Shown: one piece after another, positions 37,869 through 46,601 of the stretch
How positions within the stretch are numbered: the first letter of the stretch is position 1
How the letters are laid out: every line of letters begins with the position of its first letter
Assembly: GCF_004792295.1 (NCBI RefSeq)
Contig: NZ_SRRY01000001.1
Span: forward strand, 413,501 to 477,500
Direction of reading: 5' to 3'
DNA length: 64,000 bases
Origin: Pseudoalteromonas sp. MEBiC 03607
GTDB taxonomy: Bacteria; Pseudomonadota; Gammaproteobacteria; Enterobacterales; Alteromonadaceae
Translations under genes and position numbers: made by a program
Notes under the pieces: generated by a model
Told to the model about the DNA's origin: nothing
The model's input: the letters and a program-made list of their open reading frames with translations, nothing else
The model's database searches: none

Positions 37869-39401
37869 TTAAAACCAATTCCGCTCAACGCCTTCTATTT
37901 CATATAGGGCGAAATCAGCAAACTGCTCAGCCAGCTCTGCTTTTAAGTAAGGCATTGATACAGAACCAGAAGCTAGTTGTATATACAAGCTTTTAAGCTG
38001 TGATCGGCGCATTAAATAAGTGCTTATTGTGGTGACGCTTTGCGCTTTGTAAATTTCAAAAACACGATATTGAATACCTAACATGCCTGTTTTAAATACA
38101 GCAAAGAAACGGCCATCATGTTCATACATCGCCATACCTGTTTTTTGATAACTTAAAAACACACCAACCATCAACAACAGAGCCACTAAAATGCTCCAAA
38201 GCATCATAGTAGCATTAAATAAAGCATTGAAAATTAAAGCAGAAACTATAGTTGGCAGTAGCACGTATAAAAGTGTGTTTTTATAAAGTAACGCCCGCTC
38301 TGGCTTTATAAAGTGAAGCTCTGTTAAATCAACAAACCAAGGAAATAACCAACGACACACAGTTTGCACTTGCTCTTTAGTTAAGACTGGCATCACAAAA
38401 GTTTGTTTATTTTTATGTGCCGCGACCCCAGCGGCTATACCGCCACTACTTACTTGTGGGCAAATCAAGGTAAAGCGATTCAGCAAACGCGCAATAATAT
38501 TCTGTTTGATTTGCACACTTTGAATTTTCAAAACACTAATCGATAGTTGCTGACGCTCAAATAAACCTGCCACACGCTTAAACTTATCGTCCTGAAAATA
38601 AAGCTTAAAATTAAAAAATCGCACTAAAGCCATCACTACAGACAGTAAAATGGCACATAAAACAATCGCAATAACCATGATTAACACTGCTATTGCAGCG
38701 GCGCTGCCAACAAAAGCAGCTTGCTCATTAAGCATGGCCTCAAGGCGGTTTATGATATTTTTTTCGAGGTACTCAAGAATCACATTCATAAATGGAGCCA
38801 GTGCGGCTAAGGCCAAAATCGCCATGTTCGACATCAAACCAAATTTAGCAATTTCAGCATTGCTAATCGTTAAGGTGTGCGACTTGTCAACGGCTTCGCT
38901 TTGCTCAATAGGCGGCTGTTCTTGTTGTTCTAACTGAGCCTTAAACGCCATCACTTGTTCGCGTACATGCTCGGCATAGCTAAGCTTTACTCCCGGGATC
39001 ACAGCTTCTTGAGCGCTACTTCCGGCAGCATCAAATATACAATTAACTAAATTAACCGGCTGAAAATAAAAAGGTTCGGCAATATTTACGTTTTGTACTC
39101 GAGCAAATTTTAGGGTTAGCCGCTCTTTTTTAAATACCCCTTTATTGAGCAGTATTTCGTTACCATCCGTTATGCGATATTTAAAATTACGATAATAAGC
39201 AAAGGCATATAACATTAAAAATATTGAAGCGACTGAAGCGGCTACCTGCCCCCAAAACATTTTTTGCTCTACTTGAGTGACAAATAGCACCAAAATTGGC
39301 AATAAGTTCAAAAGGCCATCTTTTATAAAGCGCAGTGCAAAATGAACAATAAAGTACAATATTGCCCATGGCGAGACACGTTGCCATTGCTGATCATTCA
39401 T
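37869..39401 (-). CDS. PH-domain membrane protein, YdbT-like
   Basis: This 510-residue protein has paired N-terminal membrane segments and bacterial PH (DUF304-type) domains, with further membrane pairs at about 175-260 and 365-400. The ATG at 39401 (MNDQQWQR) overlaps the stop region of the upstream YdbS-like gene by 8 bases, the usual coupled arrangement; the frame extends 22 codons further upstream without a better start. YdbS/YdbT-type proteins are of unknown function and are linked to the cell envelope. Confidence 0.78.
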   Translation of the reverse strand: MNDQQWQRVSPWAILYFIVHFALRFIKDGLLNLLPILVLFVTQVEQKMFWGQVAASVASIFLMLYAFAYYRNFKYRITDGNEILLNKGVFKKERLTLKFARVQNVNIAEPFYFQPVNLVNCIFDAAGSSAQEAVIPGVKLSYAEHVREQVMAFKAQLEQQEQPPIEQSEAVDKSHTLTISNAEIAKFGLMSNMAILALAALAPFMNVILEYLEKNIINRLEAMLNEQAAFVGSAAAIAVLIMVIAIVLCAILLSVVMALVRFFNFKLYFQDDKFKRVAGLFERQQLSISVLKIQSVQIKQNIIARLLNRFTLICPQVSSGGIAAGVAAHKNKQTFVMPVLTKEQVQTVCRWLFPWFVDLTELHFIKPERALLYKNTLLYVLLPTIVSALIFNALFNATMMLWSILVALLLMVGVFLSYQKTGMAMYEHDGRFFAVFKTGMLGIQYRVFEIYKAQSVTTISTYLMRRSQLKSLYIQLASGSVSMPYLKAELAEQFADFALYEIEGVERNWF

Positions 39402-39927
39402 CGGCAAACTCATTATCTTGAGCTGATGTGATATCACCATAACCCTGCACAAACTGACGGACATCATTGCACTGCTCGTCAGTTAAACCGCTAATATGCA
39501 GATCAGCACTCATGCCACCCGCACTGTAAAGCCTGAGTGTTGCTAAGCCTAATTTTCGCTCAATTGGGCCGCGATGAATTTCGGTGTGCTGCACGCGAGA
39601 AATAGGCAATAGGGTAACTTGTTGCCAAATTAAGCCTCGTTTAAATGCAATATCATGTTCGCGTACAGCCACGCCTTTGGCGCGCACACTAAAATAGTTA
39701 TAGCTCAGGGAGATTACGACAAGGACAGGTAAAATAGCTAACCAAGGTGCTGCAACTGCCTCGGTCAAACCTTGATTTAAGTGCCTAACCACAATAATTG
39801 TGAGCATCAATGGGATGTAAAATAATAGCCAATTTATTTGTACTTGCCAGATAGCATTTTCTGCAAGTGGCTGAAATTGAATCGTTTGATGCTTTGGAAG
39901 GGTTTCTATTTGTTGATTACTAAACAC
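39394..39927 (-). CDS. PH-domain membrane protein, YdbS-like
   Basis: The proposed 177-residue protein has two membrane segments (about 30-52 and 60-80) followed by a DUF304/bPH2 domain with the typical RGLIWQQVTLLPISRVQHTE and LRLYSAGG stretches. I choose the GTG at 39927, which has AAGGAA 5 bases upstream and avoids overlap with the mutarotase gene. An ATG at 40029 would add 34 residues and overlap that gene by 50 bases. It pairs with the YdbT-like gene downstream. Confidence 0.75.
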   Translation of the reverse strand: MFSNQQIETLPKHQTIQFQPLAENAIWQVQINWLLFYIPLMLTIIVVRHLNQGLTEAVAAPWLAILPVLVVISLSYNYFSVRAKGVAVREHDIAFKRGLIWQQVTLLPISRVQHTEIHRGPIERKLGLATLRLYSAGGMSADLHISGLTDEQCNDVRQFVQGYGDITSAQDNEFADE

Positions 39928-39979
39928 GGTAATTCCTTGTAAAGGCCAGCTGTGCCGGCCTAACGTGCTAACAGGTAAA

Positions 39980-40831
39980 TTATACCCAGCGTAGTTTTGT
40001 TGCAAGTGTATGGCTTGCACCGGGTGCAAGCTCTACTGCATCGTCAAGTACATTAGCGGCTTCTAGGCACAACATCACGTGATATTCGTCATCAGCAAAA
40101 TTTGATAACCGTTTTGATTTCTCGATCCATGGGTTCCAAAGTACACACGATGTTGAATTTTCGCGGCCTACTTCAATAATGCCATCTGGCGTGATGATAC
40201 GCTGCGTATCTTTCGCTTCGGTGTAAACCATGTCTGTTTCACGTGCAAACGATACGAGTTCATTTTGCTCAAATGGTCCTTCTGCAAATTCGATGTATTT
40301 CGCACCTTGCAGACCATCTACTTTTGTTTCTTCGATTGCAGGCGTTGGGAAATATGTGTGCAGTGCTTGAGTAAACTGTACGGTTTGGTTATCTAAGTTA
40401 GTGGTTGTTAAACGCAGCTCTAAACTAGAGGTTAAAATAAACTCGGCTAATAGCTTAGTTTTATAAGGCCAATACTTTTCATCAATTTGCGTCATAGGCA
40501 ATGACAAGCTGATATAAATAGAATCGTCTTGTTCTTTTACTTCTTCAGCACGCCATAAACTTGTGCGAGCAACACCATGCGCAGGCCAGCCTTCATGTTG
40601 GCTAACACCAAACCATGGCCAACAAATCGGAATACCACCTCGCACACCTTTACCTTCTTGGTAATCTTCTAATTCAGAGACCCATAATAGTGGCTTTTTA
40701 TCGGTTGGCGTGAACTCAGTAATTTGTGCACCTTGTAAAAAAATCGTCGCTGTACAAAACTCGCTTGCAACCTTAATAAACTCAAGTCCGCTTTCACTTT
40801 GCTCAATCGTAACTGATGGCGATAACTTCAT
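39980..40831 (-). CDS. yeaD: D-hexose-6-phosphate mutarotase
   Basis: This 283-residue protein is of the aldose-1-epimerase superfamily, YeaD branch, with the conserved segments VRGGIPICWPWFG and HGVART in the N-terminal half and a catalytic Glu-rich C-terminal region (ASRx-type LWNPW). The enzyme interconverts anomers of glucose-6-phosphate and related hexose phosphates in the cytoplasm. The ATG at 40831 follows an ACGAG-like site; an ATG four codons upstream is the alternative. Confidence 0.85.
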   Translation of the reverse strand: MKLSPSVTIEQSESGLEFIKVASEFCTATIFLQGAQITEFTPTDKKPLLWVSELEDYQEGKGVRGGIPICWPWFGVSQHEGWPAHGVARTSLWRAEEVKEQDDSIYISLSLPMTQIDEKYWPYKTKLLAEFILTSSLELRLTTTNLDNQTVQFTQALHTYFPTPAIEETKVDGLQGAKYIEFAEGPFEQNELVSFARETDMVYTEAKDTQRIITPDGIIEVGRENSTSCVLWNPWIEKSKRLSNFADDEYHVMLCLEAANVLDDAVELAPGASHTLATKLRWV

Positions 40832-41158
40832 AACTCGTCCCATTTGATGAAAGAAAAACCAACCTTACCCAATGCAACCGTCATTAGTAAATAATATTTA
40901 GTTATTTACATAAATTGTTTTACTACAAAAAGGTAAGTCACTTTATAAGTGCATGTTAAGTGCTAAGAACATTTACTAAAGTTAATTGACTAAATTTAAA
41001 TTTTTATTCTTACTCTAAACAAATAATCCACCTCAAAACCAGCGATATTAAACAGTATTTATAGCTTAGATAGCCATTATTTATTTGAACTCAATTTATT
41101 AGACATGTAATATTTCGCGATTGCGGCTGTGAGCGTCGCCAATTTAAGAGACAGAAAC
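40832..41158. other. Intergenic region with MarR-gene promoter
   Basis: This AT-rich gap separates divergent genes. The only convincing element is a promoter for the MarR gene: TTGAAC (41085-41090), a 17-base spacer and TAATAT (41108-41113), giving a leader of about 40 bases. I see no open reading frame or RNA structure in the rest. Confidence 0.5.
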
Positions 41159-41641
41159 ATGCAAAAGTATGACGAGCTATTAGTGTCGTTACGTAAGGTG
41201 ATTAGAGCTATCGACCTACACTCTAAACAACTCAATAAAACATCAGGGTTGACCGGCCCACAACTACTCATTATGAACGAAGTTGCACAAACCGATGGCA
41301 TTACGGCAAGTCGCATTGCCCAGAATGTGAACTTAAGCCCTGCAACCGTGACAAATATTTTAGACCGCATTGAGAGCCGAGAGCTCATTACGCGCGTGCG
41401 CAGTCAACTTGATAAACGTCGTGTCAGTTTGTATTTAACCGAGCGCGGAAAACAGCTGCTTAATCAGGCTCCGCAGCCCTTACAAGAACACTTCATAGAG
41501 AAATTCACCGCCCTTGAAGAGTGGGAGCAAAGCTTACTACTTTCATCTATGCAACGAGTCGCTGCTATGATGGATGCTGATCAGCTCGATGCTTCACCAC
41601 TTCTAGAAGTTGGCGCAATCACAAAGACGTTTGAACCATAA
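41159..41641 (+). CDS. MarR-family transcriptional regulator
   Basis: This 160-residue protein has the MarR winged helix: ITASRIAQNVNLSPATVTNILDRIE as recognition region (given here only to mark it, about 55-80), and a wing with the DKRR signature (about 91-94). Dimerisation helices flank it. The ATG at 41159 (MQKYDE) has AAGAGA upstream; a GTG ten codons earlier is possible. MarR proteins respond to small aromatic or oxidising ligands and often control neighbours; the porin gene follows after 108 bases on the same strand. Confidence 0.85.
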   Translation: MQKYDELLVSLRKVIRAIDLHSKQLNKTSGLTGPQLLIMNEVAQTDGITASRIAQNVNLSPATVTNILDRIESRELITRVRSQLDKRRVSLYLTERGKQLLNQAPQPLQEHFIEKFTALEEWEQSLLLSSMQRVAAMMDADQLDASPLLEVGAITKTFEP

Positions 41642-41749
41642 AGAAAATTTAAACTAGTTGATTAATATTAATTTTATGTGGCTAGTCTTGGGTTCATCAC
41701 AAATATCATCTATGCTTTATAGTACCGATTCCAATACTAGCGATTATTC

Positions 41750-43069
41750 ATGCTTAAACTTTCAAAGTTAGCCCTTGCTATTGCTTTGGGCACTACTTCT
41801 AGTCTTAGTCAGGCATCTGAAATCGATGACCTTCAAAAACAGTTACAGCTTCTTCAGCAACAAATGCAACAACTTCAGCAAAAGCTAGATGCAGCAGAAG
41901 AAAAGTCAAAACAGCAAGCTGAAAAGCAAGAGCAAATTGATGCACAAGTAGCAAAGCAACAAAAGCAACTTGAGCAGCAAACAGCTGCTGTAGCAACACC
42001 TGAGAAAAAATCAGGTATTAAAGTGGGTGGCGCTGTACGTACCAACTTTAGTCATACATCTTACAATGACGGTAATAAAAATCGTGGTGGCGACTTCGAC
42101 TTTGATATTTTCAGGCTTAATTTTGCAGGTGATGTTGGTGATGTGCAGCTAAACGCTGAGATCCGTTTTTTCGATTACATGACCGCTGTTAAGTATGCCT
42201 ACGCAGCCTATGACTTTGCCGAAGATTGGCAGGTGCAGGCAGGTATTACCAAAGTCCCTTTTGGTAACTGGCCGTATAATTCACATAACTACTTTTTTGG
42301 TACCACTTACTATGTTGGTTTAGAAGATGACCACGACTTAGGTGTACTATTTAAACGTAAACTGGCCGATAACTGGCAAATTGATCTTGGCTTTTTCAAA
42401 AATGATGAGTTAGGTGGCGTTGACGGTTATGTAAGCGACAGAAGTGACCGCTACTCTTACGATGTAGTTGGTTTTCGCTCAGCCGAAGAAGGTGTATACG
42501 CTGAACCAGGCAATGCTATTGGTGAATACAACACTTTCTCTGGCCGATATGGCTATCACTTTGAACATGACGGTGGCACAACAGAGCTTGGTGTCTCAGC
42601 TCTTTCTGGCGGACTACATGATGGTGAAGATAAAGCCGGCGATTACTATGCCTGGGCTGTGCACTTAAACAGCACAATTGGTCCATGGAATTTCCAACTA
42701 CAGCATGGTGAGTATAACTACGATATTGATAACGTAAACCGCATGGCCGTGGGTGCTTATGCCTTTTACGATAGTATCGCCGCAGAAGCGACCATGACCA
42801 ATGCCAATATCGCTTATAGCCTTCCAGTAGAATGGGGTCCGGTAACGAACCTGCAGTTTTATAATGACTACGGCATTATTTACGACAAGTCAGACAACAG
42901 CGAAGATACATGGATGAACGTAACCGGTGTATCTGTCGCTGCAGGTGGTTTATTCACTTACTTTGATTTTGTACAAGCGAAAAACCAACCATTTGTTGGT
43001 GGTTCAATTGCTGGCGACAGCGACGAGACTGAAACCCGCTTCAATATCAATATTGGTTATTATTTCTAA
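41750..43069 (+). CDS. Outer-membrane porin with N-terminal coiled coil
   Basis: This 439-residue protein has a signal peptide (about 1-23), a Gln-rich heptad coiled coil (about 24-80) that may trimerise at the periplasmic side, and a 16-strand-type barrel ending in YYF. It resembles phosphate/anion-selective (OprP/OprO-like) and DcaP-like porins. The pore's preference is not readable here. The gene is flanked by a MarR regulator upstream and a terminator downstream. Confidence 0.82.
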   Translation: MLKLSKLALAIALGTTSSLSQASEIDDLQKQLQLLQQQMQQLQQKLDAAEEKSKQQAEKQEQIDAQVAKQQKQLEQQTAAVATPEKKSGIKVGGAVRTNFSHTSYNDGNKNRGGDFDFDIFRLNFAGDVGDVQLNAEIRFFDYMTAVKYAYAAYDFAEDWQVQAGITKVPFGNWPYNSHNYFFGTTYYVGLEDDHDLGVLFKRKLADNWQIDLGFFKNDELGGVDGYVSDRSDRYSYDVVGFRSAEEGVYAEPGNAIGEYNTFSGRYGYHFEHDGGTTELGVSALSGGLHDGEDKAGDYYAWAVHLNSTIGPWNFQLQHGEYNYDIDNVNRMAVGAYAFYDSIAAEATMTNANIAYSLPVEWGPVTNLQFYNDYGIIYDKSDNSEDTWMNVTGVSVAAGGLFTYFDFVQAKNQPFVGGSIAGDSDETETRFNINIGYYF

Positions 43070-43082
43070 CACCAATACGCAT

Positions 43083-43107
43083 AAGCAAGGAGCTAGTCTC
43101 CTTGCTT
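43083..43107 (+). terminator. Terminator of porin gene
   Basis: The 10-bp stem AAGCAAGGAG/CTCCTTGCTT encloses a 5-base loop, followed by TATCTTT. It begins 13 bases after the stop codon. The rest of the gap to 43254 shows nothing recognisable. Confidence 0.75.
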
Positions 43108-43254
43108 TATCTTTACTCGAAAACACACAACAATTCTACGCTACTTTTAGCGCTCTGTAGTTACTAGCAAACTTCTTACCTCACGACCCAAGTGCTGACA
43201 GTTCTATTGATGCAGGTCCGATCTGTACCTCTAGCAAAAACATTTTCTGGCTAT

Positions 43255-43273
43255 ACAAATGAAAATCATTATT
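43255..43273 (+). promoter_or_regulatory. Fur box upstream of haem-oxygenase-like gene
   Basis: AAATGAAAATCATTATT within the site matches about 14 of 19 consensus positions, including an exact AATCATTAT core. It lies about 150 bases before the haem-oxygenase-like ATG. TATATA-type -10 sequence overlaps its 3' end. Confidence 0.7.
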
Positions 43274-43420
43274 ATATAGCGCCATTCTGAGCTAGATTTA
43301 TTGATAAAAGCTGTATAGTAGCTATATCAAATTAGCTCTTAGAAATTATGGGTATAGACCCTATGACAACATCAACTACCCCGTGCATTTACTTTGAAGA
43401 CGTTGCAGAGGAACATATTC

Positions 43421-43999
43421 ATGTCAATACTCGAGCTACTTTCTCGAGCTGAAAAGCTAAAACAAGCGATAAACACCATCACGGATGATATTGACCATCA
43501 TCTATTAGCACTAGCGCCTAGTGCTGATTTAGATAACTATAAAAAGTTTTTAACCTTACAGTATGCCTTTCAATCAGAATTAAAAGGTCTATACGAACAT
43601 GCTGGTTTACATCAATATATAGATAACTTGCATGATCGTACGCGATTATCTTTAATCGAGCAGGATTTAAACGATTTAAAACACCCGTTACCAAATCATA
43701 AATATCAACCCTGTCGCTTTCAAAATGCCGACTTTGCCTATGTACTTGGTTGGCTGTATGTAGTTGAAGGGTCGCAATTTTCTGCAACTACATTAGGTAA
43801 ACAAGTTGAAGCTGAGCTAAAGTTAAATAATCAACGTGGTGCGCGCTACCTTGCTAAAGCCAGTAAGTACTCTAAAGGCTGTCAACTAAGTCATCTTATT
43901 GATAACCTTGAGCTCAGTGAACAGCAACAGGCCACCTTGATAGAAGGTGCAGAGCAAGCACTGCAACGATTTAAGTTTTATCAGGCCCAATTTTATTGA
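43421..43999 (+). CDS. Haem-oxygenase-like protein lacking the usual proximal His
   Basis: This 192-residue soluble protein has the helical fold and the distal-helix signature LGWLYVVEGSQFSATTLGKQ (about 108-127) of bacterial biliverdin-forming haem oxygenases, which open haem to release iron. Aligned by eye, the residue that ligates haem iron from helix 1 is T21 instead of His; H26 and H27 are nearby. It is therefore either a divergent oxygenase with a shifted ligand or a haem-binding relative. The ATG at 43421 follows AGAGGAA. The Fur box upstream and the 1-base overlap with the YbaN-type gene place it in an iron-controlled operon. Confidence 0.78.
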   Translation: MSILELLSRAEKLKQAINTITDDIDHHLLALAPSADLDNYKKFLTLQYAFQSELKGLYEHAGLHQYIDNLHDRTRLSLIEQDLNDLKHPLPNHKYQPCRFQNADFAYVLGWLYVVEGSQFSATTLGKQVEAELKLNNQRGARYLAKASKYSKGCQLSHLIDNLELSEQQQATLIEGAEQALQRFKFYQAQFY

Positions 44000-44496
44000 T
44001 GAATGTGAGAGCGGCGTTTACCGCCTATAAAAATGGCTGCTATCAATTACTCGGGTTATTGATGGTGGGTTTAGGTATCATAGGTATTGCATTACCTGTG
44101 ATGCCTACAACTATCTTTTTTATACTAGCATTGGCGTGCTTTACCCGCTCATCACCTAAGCTCTCAGCCTGGCTGCTAAACCACCCTAGATACGGCCAGC
44201 CTTTAAGGTTTTGGCAAGAATATAAGGTCGTTCCTACTCGCGCTAAGTTCTTAGCAGGTTTGGGCATGGCTATCGGGTATGCTTTTTTACTACAAAGTGC
44301 CGCGCCAATTTGGGTTATGTATTTAGTGGCGGTGATTGAGTTAAGCGTTTTAGCCTATTTAATTAACCGCCCATCAGCGCCAAATAAACCAACCCTAATT
44401 CAAACTAAACTGACCACACACACCCGCTTAATGTTGCTTGCTTGTTTTCTCAGCTCGCAACTTGCGGTAATGGCTTATCTTGCTATTCATTTCTAA
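43999..44496 (+). CDS. YbaN-family (DUF454) membrane protein
   Basis: This 165-residue protein has four membrane segments and the DUF454 signature LGIIGIALPVMPTTIFFIL (about 21-39), followed by CFTRSSPKLSAWLLNHP. Its start overlaps the stop of the haem-oxygenase-like gene (TGATG), so the two are translated together under the same Fur box. The function of YbaN-type proteins is unknown; the pairing suggests a role in haem or iron handling. Confidence 0.8.
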   Translation: MNVRAAFTAYKNGCYQLLGLLMVGLGIIGIALPVMPTTIFFILALACFTRSSPKLSAWLLNHPRYGQPLRFWQEYKVVPTRAKFLAGLGMAIGYAFLLQSAAPIWVMYLVAVIELSVLAYLINRPSAPNKPTLIQTKLTTHTRLMLLACFLSSQLAVMAYLAIHF

Positions 44497-44526
44497 CGCA
44501 AAGAAATGTAAAGAACGTAAACTTGC

Positions 44527-44555
44527 TTGTTATCACTAATGCAAATCATTATCAT
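44527..44555 (+). promoter_or_regulatory. Promoter overlapped by a Fur box (44535-44553)
   Basis: TTGTTA (44527-44532) and TATCAT (44550-44555) are separated by 17 bases. The Fur box ACTAATGCAAATCATTATC (15 of 19 matches) fills the spacer and enters the -10 element. It lies about 30 bases upstream of the PepSY-associated gene, an ideal repression geometry. Confidence 0.75.
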
Positions 44556-44584
44556 ATACGTATAACAAACAAATACACCTAATT

Positions 44585-45217
44585 ATGTTTTCTTTAAATA
44601 AACGCAGCTTTTATAGTGTAAGCCGCGCCTTACATATATACCTTTCAACTGCACTATTCTTTTTACTTATTTTATTTTGTGTCAGCGGCATTATTCTGAA
44701 TCACGTTAGTTGGCTCGAAAATGATAAACATAATGGTCAGAACCAACTACTTGTTTCTGCGGAGTTATTCGAAAAAGCACAAGCTAATCTCGACACGTTA
44801 CCGAGCCTATACCCTGATATAGAACAGTACATGCAGCAGCAATTTTCACTCAGTAATGTAAAAAGTATTGAGTGGGAAAAAGAAGATGCTTTGGTGATGC
44901 TCGACTACCCGCTACCAGCAGGCTTTGCTTACGCCGAAATCGATTTTCAAACGGGCGAGCTCAATATTGATTATCAAACCGGTGGCTTTATGAGCCTGAT
45001 TGGCGACCTACACAAAGGCCGCCATACAGGTAAAGCATGGAGCTGGGTCATTGATATCTCGGCTGTTTTGATGATTCTGTTTGCCATCACCGGATTAATT
45101 ATTCTCTTTCAAAACCGTAAAAAACGGGCCGCAGGCCTTTGGTTAACGCTTCTTGGTGTTGCCACGCCTTTGGTCATTTATCTAGTTTGGGTGCCTCAAC
45201 TTAAAGGAGTATCTTAA
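44585..45217 (+). CDS. PepSY-associated membrane protein
   Basis: This 210-residue protein has an N-terminal membrane helix (about 17-38) with the family motif RALHIYLSTA, a periplasmic domain of about 110 residues, and two C-terminal membrane segments preceded by DLHKGRHTGKAW. PepSY-TM proteins are often encoded with TonB-dependent siderophore receptors and have been linked to ferric reduction. It is the first gene of a Fur-controlled triad; the next gene overlaps its stop codon by one base. Confidence 0.82.
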   Translation: MFSLNKRSFYSVSRALHIYLSTALFFLLILFCVSGIILNHVSWLENDKHNGQNQLLVSAELFEKAQANLDTLPSLYPDIEQYMQQQFSLSNVKSIEWEKEDALVMLDYPLPAGFAYAEIDFQTGELNIDYQTGGFMSLIGDLHKGRHTGKAWSWVIDISAVLMILFAITGLIILFQNRKKRAAGLWLTLLGVATPLVIYLVWVPQLKGVS

Positions 45218-45717
45218 TGAAACAAGCCCACTTAATCGCCGCTCTATTGATCAGCTGTTTATTCAGCCCACTGAGCTTTGCAAAAGACGCCAACCTAACC
45301 GTTGAGTTCACCTTACCAGAGCTAGATATTTCTCCATATCATCGCCCTTACGTGGCGCTATGGCTAGAAACACCTGAACGTAAACACGTTACCACTATTG
45401 CACTTTGGGTCGAAAAAGCAGAATGGTTTAAAGACTTACGTCAATGGTGGCGAAAAGCCGGCCGTAGCAACGACAACTTCGATGGTGTGACGGGTGCAAC
45501 AAAACGCCCTGGTACTTATACCATTGAGTGGCAAGGAAAAGATTTAAAAGGCAATCCAGTTAAACCTGGTAGCTACCTACTTAATGTCGAGGTTGTTCGT
45601 GAAGAAGGTGGCCGAGATTACACCCGCGTTGAAATCGACTTAACGAAAGACGGCAAAGTCACAATTAAAGGCGAAAAAGAGTTCGCTACTAGCTTTGTTA
45701 CCATTACCAGTAATTAA
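45217..45717 (+). CDS. DUF2271 periplasmic protein
   Basis: This 166-residue protein has a signal peptide (about 1-22) and the DUF2271 beta domain, including HRPYVALWLE and the late segment GRDYTRVEIDL. Its start codon overlaps the upstream stop (TAATG). Function is unknown; the fold and context point to a periplasmic partner of the PepSY protein in iron metabolism. Confidence 0.82.
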   Translation: MKQAHLIAALLISCLFSPLSFAKDANLTVEFTLPELDISPYHRPYVALWLETPERKHVTTIALWVEKAEWFKDLRQWWRKAGRSNDNFDGVTGATKRPGTYTIEWQGKDLKGNPVKPGSYLLNVEVVREEGGRDYTRVEIDLTKDGKVTIKGEKEFATSFVTITSN

Positions 45718-45726
45718 GGACAAACA

Positions 45727-46569
45727 ATGAAATTAAAATTATTAAAAACAGCGCTGATTGGCGCAGTGACCTTCACAGCAATCGCGTCTGGCTATGCACA
45801 AGCACATGCCCGTTGGTTAATGCCATCTCATACTTCTTTATCAGGTGAGAAAACTCACTATGTGATGATCGATGCCAGTATTTCAAATGAGTTGTTTAGC
45901 CCAGATAAAGCATACCGCCCGAAAGAAAAAGGCGCAGAGTACGACGACAACCTATTAATTGCCCTTGCTCCAGATGGTAAACCGGTTGAAGAAACAATTC
46001 GTGCATACTACTTAAAACGCAAAAATTCAGCGGCAGTGAGTTTATCTCAAGACGGTACTTACCATATTGCTATGCAGCAAAAACCAATGCTAATGACTTT
46101 TTATAAAGACAAAGACGGTAATCGCGGTCGTGTGTTCGCAGGTAAAAAAGAAGCAGATCTACCAGCAGGTGCAACTGAGGTACGTACTGTAAAATCAATC
46201 GCAACTGTTGATACTTTCGTTAGCCGAAATGGCACTTCTAAGCCAACATTACTTGGTCAAGGCTTAGAAATTTCAGGCCCAACTCACCCGAACGATCTGT
46301 TTGCAGGTGAAGAGGCTAAATTCCAATTATTAATGGATGGCAAACCAGCTGCTGACGTTGAGCTTGCTATTGTTCGTGGTAGTGCTCGCTACCGTAATGA
46401 ACGCGACGAAGTGAAAGTAACAACCGATAAAAAAGGCTTCTTTACGGTGACTTTCGCTCATGCCGACATGTATCTGATTGAAGCATCTGTTGATCAAAAG
46501 CCAACAGAGGCAGATATCGATAACGTACGCTACTCATTATTCACAACGCTTGAAGTGGCGCCTGAATAA
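45727..46569 (+). CDS. DUF4198 periplasmic protein
   Basis: This 280-residue protein has a signal peptide (about 1-27) whose mature end begins HARWLMPSHT, a His-first start typical of DUF4198 proteins, some of which (NikK-like) bind metals with the N-terminal His. A transthyretin-like repeat lies near the C-terminus (about 195-275). It follows the DUF2271 gene by 9 bases and completes a Fur-regulated triad. Metal binding is inferred. Confidence 0.82.
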   Translation: MKLKLLKTALIGAVTFTAIASGYAQAHARWLMPSHTSLSGEKTHYVMIDASISNELFSPDKAYRPKEKGAEYDDNLLIALAPDGKPVEETIRAYYLKRKNSAAVSLSQDGTYHIAMQQKPMLMTFYKDKDGNRGRVFAGKKEADLPAGATEVRTVKSIATVDTFVSRNGTSKPTLLGQGLEISGPTHPNDLFAGEEAKFQLLMDGKPAADVELAIVRGSARYRNERDEVKVTTDKKGFFTVTFAHADMYLIEASVDQKPTEADIDNVRYSLFTTLEVAPE

Positions 46570-46576
46570 TACGCTT

Positions 46577-46601
46577 AATTAGGCCTAAACGCGGCCTAAT
46601 T
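46577..46601. terminator. Terminator-like hairpin between convergent genes
   Basis: A 9-bp stem, AATTAGGCC/GGCCTAATT, encloses a 7-base loop after the DUF4198 gene. The stop codon of the opposing gene lies inside it. The T-tract is poor. Confidence 0.55.
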
